A stretch of 6,064 nt of DNA from JBAYJY01 sp041664945 (GCA_041664945.1 JBAYJY010000236.1:1-6064); one strand, 5' to 3'. Counted from the stretch's first letter, positions 1 through 4,819 are shown. Notes: generated by a model from the letters alone, not told the origin. A program made the numbers and translations.

Positions 1-90
1 AGTCCAACAGTATGTTGAGGGGCAGGGAATGAGTTACAAAAAAGTGTTTAGAATTCCTCAACTTTCACTTTCTTTCGACTGAATTAGATA

Positions 91-110
91 CCTCGGACTT
101 TAGTCCGGGG
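91..110. repeat. Strong REP-like hairpin
   Basis: Bases 91-99 pair with 102-110 (CCTCGGACT and AGTCCGGGG), with one G-T wobble and a very tight loop, in an otherwise AT-rich setting. It leads directly into the direct repeat copy at 103-158. A GC-rich hairpin next to a conserved TAATTCA-type tail is the usual look of REP sequences and of the ends of IS200/IS605-type elements mobilised by Y1 transposases. That assignment is inference, and no transposase gene is in the window. It has no following T-run, so a terminator is less likely. Confidence 0.6.
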
Positions 111-158
111 TAATTCATTTCAAAGCAAAAAATTGACATATGAAGTTGATAGTTGCTG
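103..158 (+). repeat. Imperfect direct repeat, copy A
   Basis: This copy shares an ordered set of blocks with 371-433: TCCGGGG, then TAATTCA, then CAAAAAATTGA, then TGATAGTTGCTG. Small indels separate the blocks. Several blocks in the same order and orientation make chance unlikely. The copy lies just after the hairpin at 91-110, which overlaps its first bases. It is probably a degraded mobile or REP-type repeat. Confidence 0.6.
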
Positions 159-288
159 TAAGGCTACATGTGGGGAAGGGTTCAGGCCGGGAATTGGGAA
201 CTGACGATGTGAAGCGAGTCAAATAGTAGTAGCTAAGCGGCAACAATACAAACATCCGCGAATAAACAAATTACGAATAGAATCCATA

Positions 289-393
289 ATCTACGATTAC
301 TACGATTCGGGGGATGTGAAGTCGGTTTTGAACCAGCTCGGCAAGAGGTGGAGTTACACGTACACGGTAGAGTTCCGGGGACAGCATACTTAA
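289..393 (+). pseudogene. RHS/YD-repeat-like fragment
   Basis: The frame that ends at the TAA at 391-393 is open back to a TGA at 202-204 but has no sensible start. From 289 it reads IYDYYDSGDVKSVLNQLGK, then RWSYTYT. Paired Tyr-Asp with a following G-x-V-x-S-V and LGK-x-WSY-x-Y is the look of YD repeats in RHS-family proteins, large exported polymorphic-toxin shells. The last residues (VEFRGQHT) are encoded by the start of repeat copy B. The likely reading is that an rhs gene was interrupted by that repeat, or rearranged next to it. The match is short and by eye only. It is surely not a functional gene. Confidence 0.5.
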
Positions 394-433
394 TTCAAGT
401 CAAAAAATTGATATGTAAATCTGATAGTTGCTG
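371..433 (+). repeat. Imperfect direct repeat, copy B
   Basis: This second copy carries the same blocks as 103-158 but has about 11 extra bases (ACAGCATACT region) between TCCGGGG and TAATTCA. It begins inside the RHS-like frame at 289-393 and supplies that frame's stop codon. From memory, TTCCGGGGACAGCATACTT resembles repeats seen next to REP-associated Y1 transposases. I could not confirm this. Confidence 0.55.
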
Positions 434-510
434 AATAGTAACAAGATGCCATGTTTAGAATCAACAACAATAAACGTTACGGGCAGTGATGCTTTTTCGG
501 CTGTGAGTAG

Positions 511-834
511 CGGAGGCGCCACACACAACCTCGTTGTGGGTGGAGGCGGCGAACAATGCGCCACACCCGCTACGCCTATCAGGGCCTCAACCTCATCGCC
601 GAGTTGGATGAAAACAACAATGCTCTCGTGAGATACAATCATGCTCCGGGCACGATGGACCGCCCGCTTTCCATGCAGGCTGGCGAACAGGTTTTCTATT
701 ACCACTATGACGAGCGCGGCTCCGTTTCATACCTGACGAATGCCAAGGGGCACATCGTCCAGAAATACGTCTACGATTCTTTCGGGCGGATCGTTATGCG
801 GATAAATTGTATATATGTGACGATGCTTCGCTAA
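511..834 (+). pseudogene. RHS repeat-associated core fragment
   Basis: RHS proteins are long shells that carry a variable C-terminal toxin behind a conserved core. The open frame begins after a TAG at 508-510. From the ATG at 556 it encodes TRYAYQGLNLIAELDENNN, then VRYNHAPG, then FYYHYDERGSVSYLTNAKG, then YVYDSFGRIV. This is the classic RHS core series, in which HYDxxGSxxxLTxxxGxxxxxYxYDxFG precedes the expected NPFxFxGREYD segment. It breaks exactly there (about 791), and the last dozen codons (MRINCIYVTMLR) are unrelated. Only about 80 of the usual 1000-plus residues remain. The N-terminal shell, the DPxG cleavage region and the toxin tip are all absent. The ATG at 556 lacks a convincing ribosome site. 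I read it as a relic. A displaced orphan tip module is a less likely alternative. Confidence 0.8.
519..543. repeat. GC-rich hairpin inside the RHS relic
   Basis: Bases 519-522 pair with 540-543 and 524-529 pair with 533-538 (CACAAC and GTTGTG). There is one mismatch between the stems and a 3-base loop. It sits where the RHS-like frame begins to be recognisable, with GGAGGCG-type sequence on both sides (511-518 and 542-548). It may mark the junction where the rhs piece was joined, but it could be incidental. Confidence 0.45.
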
Positions 835-851
835 GGGAAAAGCTGAAAAGG

Positions 852-942
852 CAGTAGACAGCAGACAGTAAACAGCAGACAGGGGAAAGCGTAAAAACAG
901 CAAACTGCGAAAACAGAGAACACAGAATCCAGAATCCAGCGA
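852..942. repeat. Degenerate 7-bp tandem repeats
   Basis: Five consecutive heptamers run from 852 to 886: CAGTAGA, CAGCAGA, CAGTAAA, CAGCAGA, CAGGGGA. After a more diverged stretch the period returns at 922-942 as ACAGAAT, CCAGAAT, CCAGCGA. The unit approximates CAGNANA. Seven is not a multiple of three, and no frame through the array looks like coding. The pattern is visible directly. Its origin (slippage, or a dispersed heptamer repeat family) is inference. Confidence 0.75.
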
Positions 943-1222
943 AAAGCTTTAAAGCAGACCGCGAAGCGGTATTGTCAGCATTCCGACGAGAATGCCTCGC
1001 TTATCCGCAACATGACAAAGCGGTGTCGAGACCACCGCGCTCCAAAGCGCTACGCGCAAAAGCTTAAAACAACAGAAAATCGTAAATATTAGGATCGGTA
1101 TTCTGAGTACAGAACTATTGAATACGGATTGAGTTACAAAAACTTAGCGAAAAGCGGGAAATATGCGACGGAAATGGGGAAAATGATCAATAAAAAGCAG
1201 TTTGAGGGCTCCAAAACGCGTT

Positions 1223-1332
1223 TGCTGCACACTTCTTACGCACTTTTCACACACCTTTTACGCATGAATGGCGCATCTTTTACGTATCTTTTACGCATTA
1301 ATTACGTATCTTTTACGCATTAAAATGCGACG
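1223..1332. repeat. Degenerate 11-bp tandem repeat array
   Basis: About nine to ten units follow an 11-bp register. Examples are TCTTACGCACT (1234), TTTTACGCATG (1256), TTTTACGTATC (1278), TTTTACGCATT (1289), AATTACGTATC (1300) and TTTTACGCATT (1311). The consensus is about TTTTACGCATY. The last part also forms a perfect 22-bp tandem duplication (1280-1301 and 1302-1323), so the newest copies lie at the right end. The spacing is near one helical turn, which would place all units on one DNA face. It lies about 130 bp upstream of the promoter of the QueG-like gene. No function is shown. Confidence 0.8.
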
Positions 1333-1459
1333 CTGAACACAGGTTTATACGGCAATGTTGCCGTTATGCCAATATTGAATGTTTGACCGGATTGATCATC
1401 ATCCAATCTGAGCCATTGCGCCCAAATCCTATTGCTGATTTTGGATTAACAAAAATATG

Positions 1460-1488
1460 TTCGCAGTTCTCTTGTTTTCATTTATAAT
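1460..1488 (+). promoter_or_regulatory. Sigma-70-type promoter of the QueG-like gene
   Basis: A perfect TATAAT at 1483-1488 is preceded by TTCGCA at 1460-1465 (4 of 6 to TTGACA) with a 17-bp spacer. It sits about 35 bases upstream of the ATG at 1524, giving a leader of about 30 bases that includes the ribosome site. Confidence 0.6.
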
Positions 1489-1523
1489 TCAAGGCGTTGT
1501 TTCAGAATAGCGGAGAAGAGATC

Positions 1524-2318
1524 ATGGAAAAGACGCTGGATGCAAAATCAATCAAGAAAATCGGAAAAGAGGCCGGCGCGGACATTGTCGGAATCTGCGA
1601 TGTCGAAAAGCTGCGGGAGGCGGACCCGGCGATGGACGCCGAGCGGTTTCTATGCGGCGCGCGCTCTATTGTCATCGCCGTTGTCGCCGATCCGCCATAT
1701 ATCACGCATGTGAAGGATCCTTTCGTTTACGCCAGGATCGCGTTCCCCGGATACATGAAGGCCGACGGCGCGTCGGCTGCGATGCGCGCGGCGCTTGAGG
1801 AAAACGGCTTTTTCACCGCGCGCGTGGAACGCGAATCAACGCACACTCTGGACCGGACGCGAAAAGTGGCGAAGGTTCTGTCGATCAAGAAGGCGGCGGA
1901 GGCGGCCGGGCTCGGCGTAATCGGAGCCAACCAGTTGCTGATCACTCCTAAATTCGGGCCGCGCGTCCGCATGTCGGCGTTCATAACCGACGCGCAACTC
2001 GAAGCCGGAAAGCCGCTGTCCGAATCGCTGTGCGACGACTGCGGAGCCTGCTATAAAAACTGTCCCGGCGGCGCGTTCGACTCCGAAGGCGCTTACGACA
2101 TGGCGGCATGCGCGTCATACTTATTCAGCGGTTTAAAGCTAAGCGGGTTGCGCGAGAATTTCATCTCGGCTCCGTTTGAAACGATAAAGGAAAACTTTGG
2201 AAGAATCGGGGACACCGCAGCCGGCTGGCTCACCTCGTTTTCCGAGGGCCGGCGCCTCTATTACAACTGCGGCGAATGCGTCCGCCTCTGCAACGGCCAC
2301 CTGCGCGCGCGGAAATAA
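1524..2318 (+). CDS. QueG-like double 4Fe-4S cluster protein
   Basis: This is a 264-residue cytoplasmic Fe-S protein related to epoxyqueuosine reductase (QueG), which makes queuosine in tRNA using cobalamin and two 4Fe-4S clusters. The first cluster motif is C170, C173, C176, C180 (CDDCGACYKNCPGG). The second is C196 plus C249, C252, C256 (NCGECVRLCNGH). The segment about 122-165 (AAEAAGLGVIGANQLLITP) resembles the QueG core around GWIGKNTLLI. I start at the ATG at 1524 because GGAG lies at 1512-1515, 8 bases upstream. A TTG at 1497 would add nine residues upstream of that site. At 264 residues it is shorter than usual QueG (about 300-380) and lacks the C-terminal HEAT-like part. Cobalamin binding and true QueG activity are therefore doubtful. 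It may be a different corrinoid or Fe-S reductase. The gene stands alone, with its own promoter. Confidence 0.78.
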   Translation: MEKTLDAKSIKKIGKEAGADIVGICDVEKLREADPAMDAERFLCGARSIVIAVVADPPYITHVKDPFVYARIAFPGYMKADGASAAMRAALEENGFFTARVERESTHTLDRTRKVAKVLSIKKAAEAAGLGVIGANQLLITPKFGPRVRMSAFITDAQLEAGKPLSESLCDDCGACYKNCPGGAFDSEGAYDMAACASYLFSGLKLSGLRENFISAPFETIKENFGRIGDTAAGWLTSFSEGRRLYYNCGECVRLCNGHLRARK

Positions 2319-2323
2319 GATTA

Positions 2324-2337
2324 TCTGATCGATCAGA
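2324..2337. terminator. Palindrome after the QueG-like gene
   Basis: TCTGATCGATCAGA is a perfect 14-bp palindrome 5 bases after the stop at 2318. In RNA it gives a 5-bp stem with a TCGA loop. The following bases are A/T-rich but not a clean T-run, so it is only a possible terminator of the QueG-like gene, or a protein-binding site. Confidence 0.35.
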
Positions 2338-2352
2338 GTAAATATAATTAAT

Positions 2353-2377
2353 GCTTTTGAAATAATTATTTCGAAGC
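2353..2377. terminator. Inverted repeat at the convergent gene ends
   Basis: A perfect 14-bp palindrome (GAAATAATTATTTC, 2359-2372) is flanked by GCTT (2353-2356) and AAGC (2374-2377), making a longer imperfect hairpin. It contains the TAA stop (2366-2368) of the leftward DUF2283 gene. Its place between two convergent genes suits a bidirectional terminator, but the stem is AT-rich and the T-run is poor. Confidence 0.35.
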
Positions 2378-2581
2378 TAAAGTCGCGAGAGGGAAAGATT
2401 CTACATCGAGGCGGGTCAGGTTGACGACAGATGCCGCATTGTCAATATCAATGCCGACGATGTTCCCATCGGCGTCGAAGTCGAGCACAACCCCGGCCGC
2501 AACTTCCTTCGAATCAGCGCTGGCCCGTTCCGAAAGGTCAATATACAGTGAGTCCGTCTCGGGGTAATAATTAAGTTTCAT
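2366..2581 (-). CDS. DUF2283 domain protein
   Basis: This 71-residue protein spans essentially one DUF2283 domain. The N-terminal strand pair MKLNYYPETDSLYIDLSER is followed by the signature VVLDFDADGNIVGIDIDNAA at about 31-50. The family is small, widespread and without an established biochemical role. Members often sit beside a DUF4258-like gene, and such pairs are suspected toxin-antitoxin modules with DUF2283 on the antitoxin side. No DNA-binding motif is visible. The gene begins 2 bases after the stop of its upstream partner (2584-2817). A strong ribosome site (AAGGAG, 2590-2595) inside the partner's last codons sets the start. It is surely co-transcribed from the promoter at 2827-2856. 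The family call is firm and the role is inference. Confidence 0.85.
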   Translation of the reverse strand: MKLNYYPETDSLYIDLSERASADSKEVAAGVVLDFDADGNIVGIDIDNAASVVNLTRLDVESFPLATLASK

Positions 2582-2583
2582 AG

Positions 2584-2817
2584 TTATTTCTCCTTGAACC
2601 CACGATCGAAAAATGCGTTGTGAACAGTTTCGCCATCTTCTAAAGTGACTACTCGAAGATATTTCTCCTGTTCGTTAATGTAAGCCCAATGGCGAATGCG
2701 CCCGTCCGGTTGTCGCTCCTTGCGCAATGGTCTTTTCAACGCTTCTTCACACCACTCACGAAGAATATTTGTTCGTTTACGCAATACCTGTTCTTCAAAA
2801 TACCGCGTCGTTTTCAT
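2584..2817 (-). CDS. DUF4258-like small protein, putative toxin
   Basis: This 77-residue basic protein is first in a two-gene operon with DUF2283. The N-terminal part (about 1-35, YFEEQVLRKR then EWCEEALKRP) looks helical. It is followed by a strand-rich part at about 38-72 with DGRIRHWAYI, KYLRVVTLEDGETVHNAFFD. The order helix, then R-x-W/Y-x-x-I, LRVV, then a terminal Ala-Phe-x-Asp-Arg resembles DUF4258, a family thought to share a compact RelE/HicA-like toxin-type fold. The assignment is from memory of the pattern and is moderate. No catalytic residue can be named with confidence. The ATG at 2817 has no Shine-Dalgarno sequence and lies only about 3 bases after the predicted transcript start, so translation is probably leaderless or weak. 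The downstream gene, in contrast, has a strong site. Confidence 0.6.
   Translation of the reverse strand: MKTTRYFEEQVLRKRTNILREWCEEALKRPLRKERQPDGRIRHWAYINEQEKYLRVVTLEDGETVHNAFFDRGFKEK
2590..2595 (-). promoter_or_regulatory. Ribosome site embedded in the upstream gene
   Basis: AAGGAG, read on the minus strand, lies 8 bases before the ATG of the DUF2283 gene and is made from the Lys-Glu codons near the end of the upstream reading frame (FKEK-stop). Translation of the second gene is thus strong and physically tied to the end of the first. Confidence 0.8.
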
Positions 2818-2826
2818 CTACGTCTA

Positions 2827-2856
2827 ATTATAACATGAAGTGTTGTATTTTGACAG
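2827..2856 (-). promoter_or_regulatory. Promoter of the DUF4258-like/DUF2283 operon
   Basis: On the minus strand, CTGTCA (2851-2856, 4 of 6 to consensus) is followed after 18 bp by a perfect TATAAT (2827-2832). Transcription should start near 2820, about 3 bases before the ATG at 2817. An imperfect inverted repeat (ATAACA at 2830-2835, with TGTTGTAT opposite it at 2841-2848) overlaps the -10 and the spacer. It could be an operator for autoregulation, though it is weak. Confidence 0.6.
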
Positions 2857-2912
2857 AATCGCATTGAGAGAAAGATATGCAGGCATGAACGTACCCTTGC
2901 TGTCCGAAAGAG

Positions 2913-2924
2913 ACAGTTAACTGT
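2913..2924. repeat. 12-bp perfect palindrome
   Basis: ACAGTTAACTGT is a perfect palindrome in the gap between ilvD and the two-gene operon. The left half also pairs with CTGTC at 2900-2904, giving an alternative hairpin with a 7-base loop. It lies about 60 bp upstream of the -35 of the leftward operon, so it could be a regulator site or part of an RNA hairpin downstream of ilvD. Confidence 0.4.
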
Positions 2925-2937
2925 ACATTACTTTTCG

Positions 2938-2979
2938 CCCAACGCCAAAGTCCAACGCCTAAGGCCAAACGCCTTTTCC
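2938..2979. repeat. Degenerate 7-bp repeats after ilvD
   Basis: Six heptamers in register: CCCAACG, CCAAAGT, CCAACGC, CTAAGGC, CAAACGC, CTTTTCC. The unit approximates CCAAMGC. The patch begins right at the 3' side of the ilvD stop. Within it, AAGGC (2961-2965) and GCCTT (2971-2975) form a 5-bp hairpin followed by a T-rich run on the plus strand. That is the wrong direction to terminate ilvD. Confidence 0.6.
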
Positions 2980-2981
2980 TT

Positions 2982-4649
2982 TTAATATTCCAACACGGCG
3001 CCTTTTGCGGCGGATGTCACGAGCGCTCGATATTTCAGAAGCGTTTTGCTTTTGATGTTTTTCTCGAAAGGTTTGTAATCCAAGAGGCGCCGTTCGATCT
3101 CGGCGTCTGTCAGCGCGACGTTGAGCTTGCGATTCGTGATGTCGATCTTGATGATGTCGCCGTCGCGCAACGCGGCGATCGGGCCGCCGACGTAAGCCTC
3201 CGGGCAGATGTGGCCGATGCACGGTCCCTGAGTCGCGCCGGAGAAGCGCCCGTCGGTGATGAGCGCCACGCGGTCCAAGTGTTTCGCAAGCATCAGCGTC
3301 GACGTCAGCGCCAGCAGTTCCGGCATGCCGGGGCCGCCCTTGGGGCCTTCGTTGCGGATCACAATCACGCTACCGTTCGCCACCTTCGCGTCCGCCACGG
3401 CGGTTATCGCGTCCCGCTCTGACTCAAACACCTGCGCCGGCCCCTCGAACACGTGCATGGACTGAACGACCGCCGACTGCTTCACGACCGCGCCCTCAGG
3501 CGCAAGGTTGCCTTTCAGCACAACCGTGCCGCCCTCGGGATACACCGGATTGTCGAACGTCCGGATAACAACGTCGTTCTCTACCTTCGCTGATTTTGCG
3601 ATTGCGCCGATCTTTTTGCCGGACACCGTCAGGCAGTCGCCATAGATAAAATCCTTGAGCCGGTTCAGAACCGCCGGGATGCCGCCCGCGCGGTAGAGGT
3701 CGGATATCGAGAAGCTGCCGGACGGCGAGACGTTCACAATCGTCGGAATGATTTTGCTGTATTCGTTGAAGACCTCGATGTCGAGATCGATTCCCATTTC
3801 TGCGGCGATGGCGGGCAGATGCAGGACGGAGTTCGTGGAGCCGCCGATCGCGAGGTCGACCATGACCGCGTTCAGCATCGCCTCGCGCGTTATGATCTTC
3901 GACGGCCGCAAATCCTCGCGCAGCATCTGAACGATACGCTTGCCGGACTCCTTGGCGAAAATCTGTTTCATCGTCGACACCGCAGGCGCGGTCGCGCAGT
4001 TCGGCAGCGTCATGCCGAGCGCCTCCATCAGGCACTGGGTCGTGTTGGCGGTGCCCATAAGGCTGCACGAGCCGGGCGTCGCGCACGAAATGCATTTGAT
4101 CTTGCGGAAAATGTCATCGTATTCCCTGTTCTCGACGCCTTTATAGCCGGACATGAACTCGATCTCGAAAATGTTCGGGCCGCCGGGCACGCAGATCGTC
4201 GGAATGTCCAGCCGCACGGCCGCCATAAGCATCCCCGGGTTGATCTTGTCGCAACTCGAAAGAGTCACGAGCGCGTCCAGCCGGTGCGCCTCGACCATCG
4301 CCTCCACGGAATCCGCGATGATGTCGCGCTGCGGCAGGATGAACCGCATGCCCTCATGGCCGTTTGCGAATCCGTCGCACGGCGCGATCGTGTTGAACAT
4401 CATCGGCAGGCCGCCGGCCTCGATCACGCCGCGCTTCACGAACTCGCCGAGCTCGCGCAGGTGCGCGTGTCCCGGATTGATTTCGTTCCAACTGTTCGCG
4501 ATCCCTATAAGCGGTTTGTTCTGAATCTCTTTTTCGTCGATGCCCAGGCCGCGCATGATCCCGAGCGTCACGAACATGAAAGGCGTCTGTTTTATGATTT
4601 CGAAAATCCCGTCGCTTCGCTTTTTCAGGTCTTTCAGATTGTCAGCCAT
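2982..4649 (-). CDS. ilvD: Dihydroxy-acid dehydratase
   Basis: This 555-residue Fe-S dehydratase converts 2,3-dihydroxy-isovalerate and 2,3-dihydroxy-3-methylvalerate to the 2-keto acids in valine, leucine and isoleucine synthesis in the cytoplasm. The full family length is present. IANSWNEINPGHAHLREL lies at 50-67 and NTIAPCDGFANGHEGMRF at 86-103. CDKINPGM (133-140) holds K135, at the place of the carbamylated Lys. GSCSLMGTANT (193-203) follows, and the C-terminal part holds GRFSGATQGPCIGHICPEA at about 466-484. Likely cluster cysteines are C91, C133 and C195. Position 60, Cys in [2Fe-2S] enzymes (PCN), is Gly. C482 replaces the usual Ser of GHxSPEA. The start is set by GGAGG at 4656-4660, 6 bases upstream. 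The gene has its own promoter, and no other branched-chain gene is near. A sugar-acid dehydratase of the same IlvD/Edd family is the main alternative. Confidence 0.9.
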   Translation of the reverse strand: MADNLKDLKKRSDGIFEIIKQTPFMFVTLGIMRGLGIDEKEIQNKPLIGIANSWNEINPGHAHLRELGEFVKRGVIEAGGLPMMFNTIAPCDGFANGHEGMRFILPQRDIIADSVEAMVEAHRLDALVTLSSCDKINPGMLMAAVRLDIPTICVPGGPNIFEIEFMSGYKGVENREYDDIFRKIKCISCATPGSCSLMGTANTTQCLMEALGMTLPNCATAPAVSTMKQIFAKESGKRIVQMLREDLRPSKIITREAMLNAVMVDLAIGGSTNSVLHLPAIAAEMGIDLDIEVFNEYSKIIPTIVNVSPSGSFSISDLYRAGGIPAVLNRLKDFIYGDCLTVSGKKIGAIAKSAKVENDVVIRTFDNPVYPEGGTVVLKGNLAPEGAVVKQSAVVQSMHVFEGPAQVFESERDAITAVADAKVANGSVIVIRNEGPKGGPGMPELLALTSTLMLAKHLDRVALITDGRFSGATQGPCIGHICPEAYVGGPIAALRDGDIIKIDITNRKLNVALTDAEIERRLLDYKPFEKNIKSKTLLKYRALVTSAAKGAVLEY

Positions 4650-4664
4650 CGCGCGCCTCCGTGA

Positions 4665-4687
4665 AATTGTTATTTAGGACAACAATT
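4665..4687. promoter_or_regulatory. Inverted repeat at the ilvD transcription start
   Basis: AATTGTT (4665-4671) and AACAATT (4681-4687) form a perfect 7-bp inverted repeat with a 9-bp centre. The right arm overlaps the -10 (4685-4690), and the element spans the expected start near 4678. This is a good place for a repressor operator, or a short 5' UTR hairpin. The regulator is unknown. Confidence 0.5.
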
Positions 4688-4713
4688 ATAACCGAATGGA
4701 ACTCCGATGCCGA
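4685..4713 (-). promoter_or_regulatory. ilvD promoter
   Basis: On the minus strand, TCGGCA (4708-4713, 4 of 6) is followed after 17 bp by a perfect TATAAT (4685-4690). It lies about 36 bases upstream of the ATG, so the leader is about 30 bases. That leaves no room for a T-box or attenuator. Confidence 0.6.
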
Positions 4714-4801
4714 TAGAGGAATAACAAAAGCGGCAGACAGCATATACGCAAAGGCGATTGTCGTTTAACTTATTGCCGGAAAGTGGTTATTGGCGGATAA
4801 G

Positions 4802-4819
4802 AAAAGTCTTCGGACTTAT
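4802..4819 (-). terminator. Possible terminator at the CheW-CZB stop
   Basis: AAGTC (4804-4808) and GACTT (4813-4817) form a 5-bp stem with a four-base loop (CGAA on the minus strand). On the minus strand the stem is followed by TTTCTTAT. It includes the TAA stop (4816-4818) of the CheW-type gene. The stem is short and the T-run imperfect, but it would separate this gene from ilvD. Confidence 0.5.

Larger units (their letters stand above)
1..288. other. Non-coding, decayed intergenic stretch
   Basis: I see no supportable gene here. All frames are broken by frequent stops, and the only short ATG-led frame (from 29) ends after 17 codons. The stretch holds the hairpin at 91-110 and the first copy of an imperfect direct repeat (103-158). 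A phrase at 204-221 (GACGATGTGAAGCGAGTC) weakly resembles the YD-repeat-like coding piece at 313-325, so more rhs debris may lie here, but it is too degraded to call. Confidence 0.6.
835..1459. other. Gene-free repeat-rich gap
   Basis: No frame here looks like a real protein. The one short open frame (1129-1323) has no ribosome site, starts with TTG, and its C-terminal half is only the translation of the 11-bp array. The content is the 7-bp array (852-942), the 11-bp array (1223-1332), and otherwise unremarkable DNA that turns AT-rich toward the promoter at 1460. Confidence 0.6.

Noticed and set aside
428..631. 67-codon plus-strand frame overlapping the RHS relic
   Set aside because: It runs in another frame across the repeat and the RHS core, with no ribosome site and no recognisable family.
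852..942. CRISPR array
   Set aside because: The units are contiguous 7-mers without spacers, and no cas gene is present. The 11-bp array likewise has no spacers.
797..1009. 9-bp inverted repeat TGCGGATAA (797-805) and TTATCCGCA (1001-1009) as ends of an inserted element
   Set aside because: Short, with no target duplication and no transposase. The left copy is near the RHS breakpoint, but this alone is weak.
30..1142. TGAGTTACAAAAA shared by 30-42 and 1130-1142
   Set aside because: A single 13-mer match in 6 kb is not far from chance, and the flanks do not align.
1129..1323. 64-codon frame starting MSYKNL
   Set aside because: TTG start, no ribosome site, and its second half is just the 11-bp array translated. 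The first residues recall four-helix-bundle (S23) proteins, but the similarity stops after six residues.
3496..4095. Second minus-strand open frame (199 codons) inside ilvD
   Set aside because: It is a shifted frame of ilvD with low-complexity Arg-rich composition and no ribosome site. The ilvD frame itself is continuous, so there is no frameshift to explain.
3819..4664. Long plus-strand open frame (281 codons) opposite ilvD
   Set aside because: It is the antisense shadow of a convincingly conserved ilvD. The translation is Arg/His/Ala-rich with no recognisable domain, as expected from GC-rich third positions.
4650..4815. T-box or leader-peptide attenuator for ilvD
   Set aside because: The predicted leader is only about 30 bases, with no T-box motif and no short Leu/Val/Ile-rich frame.
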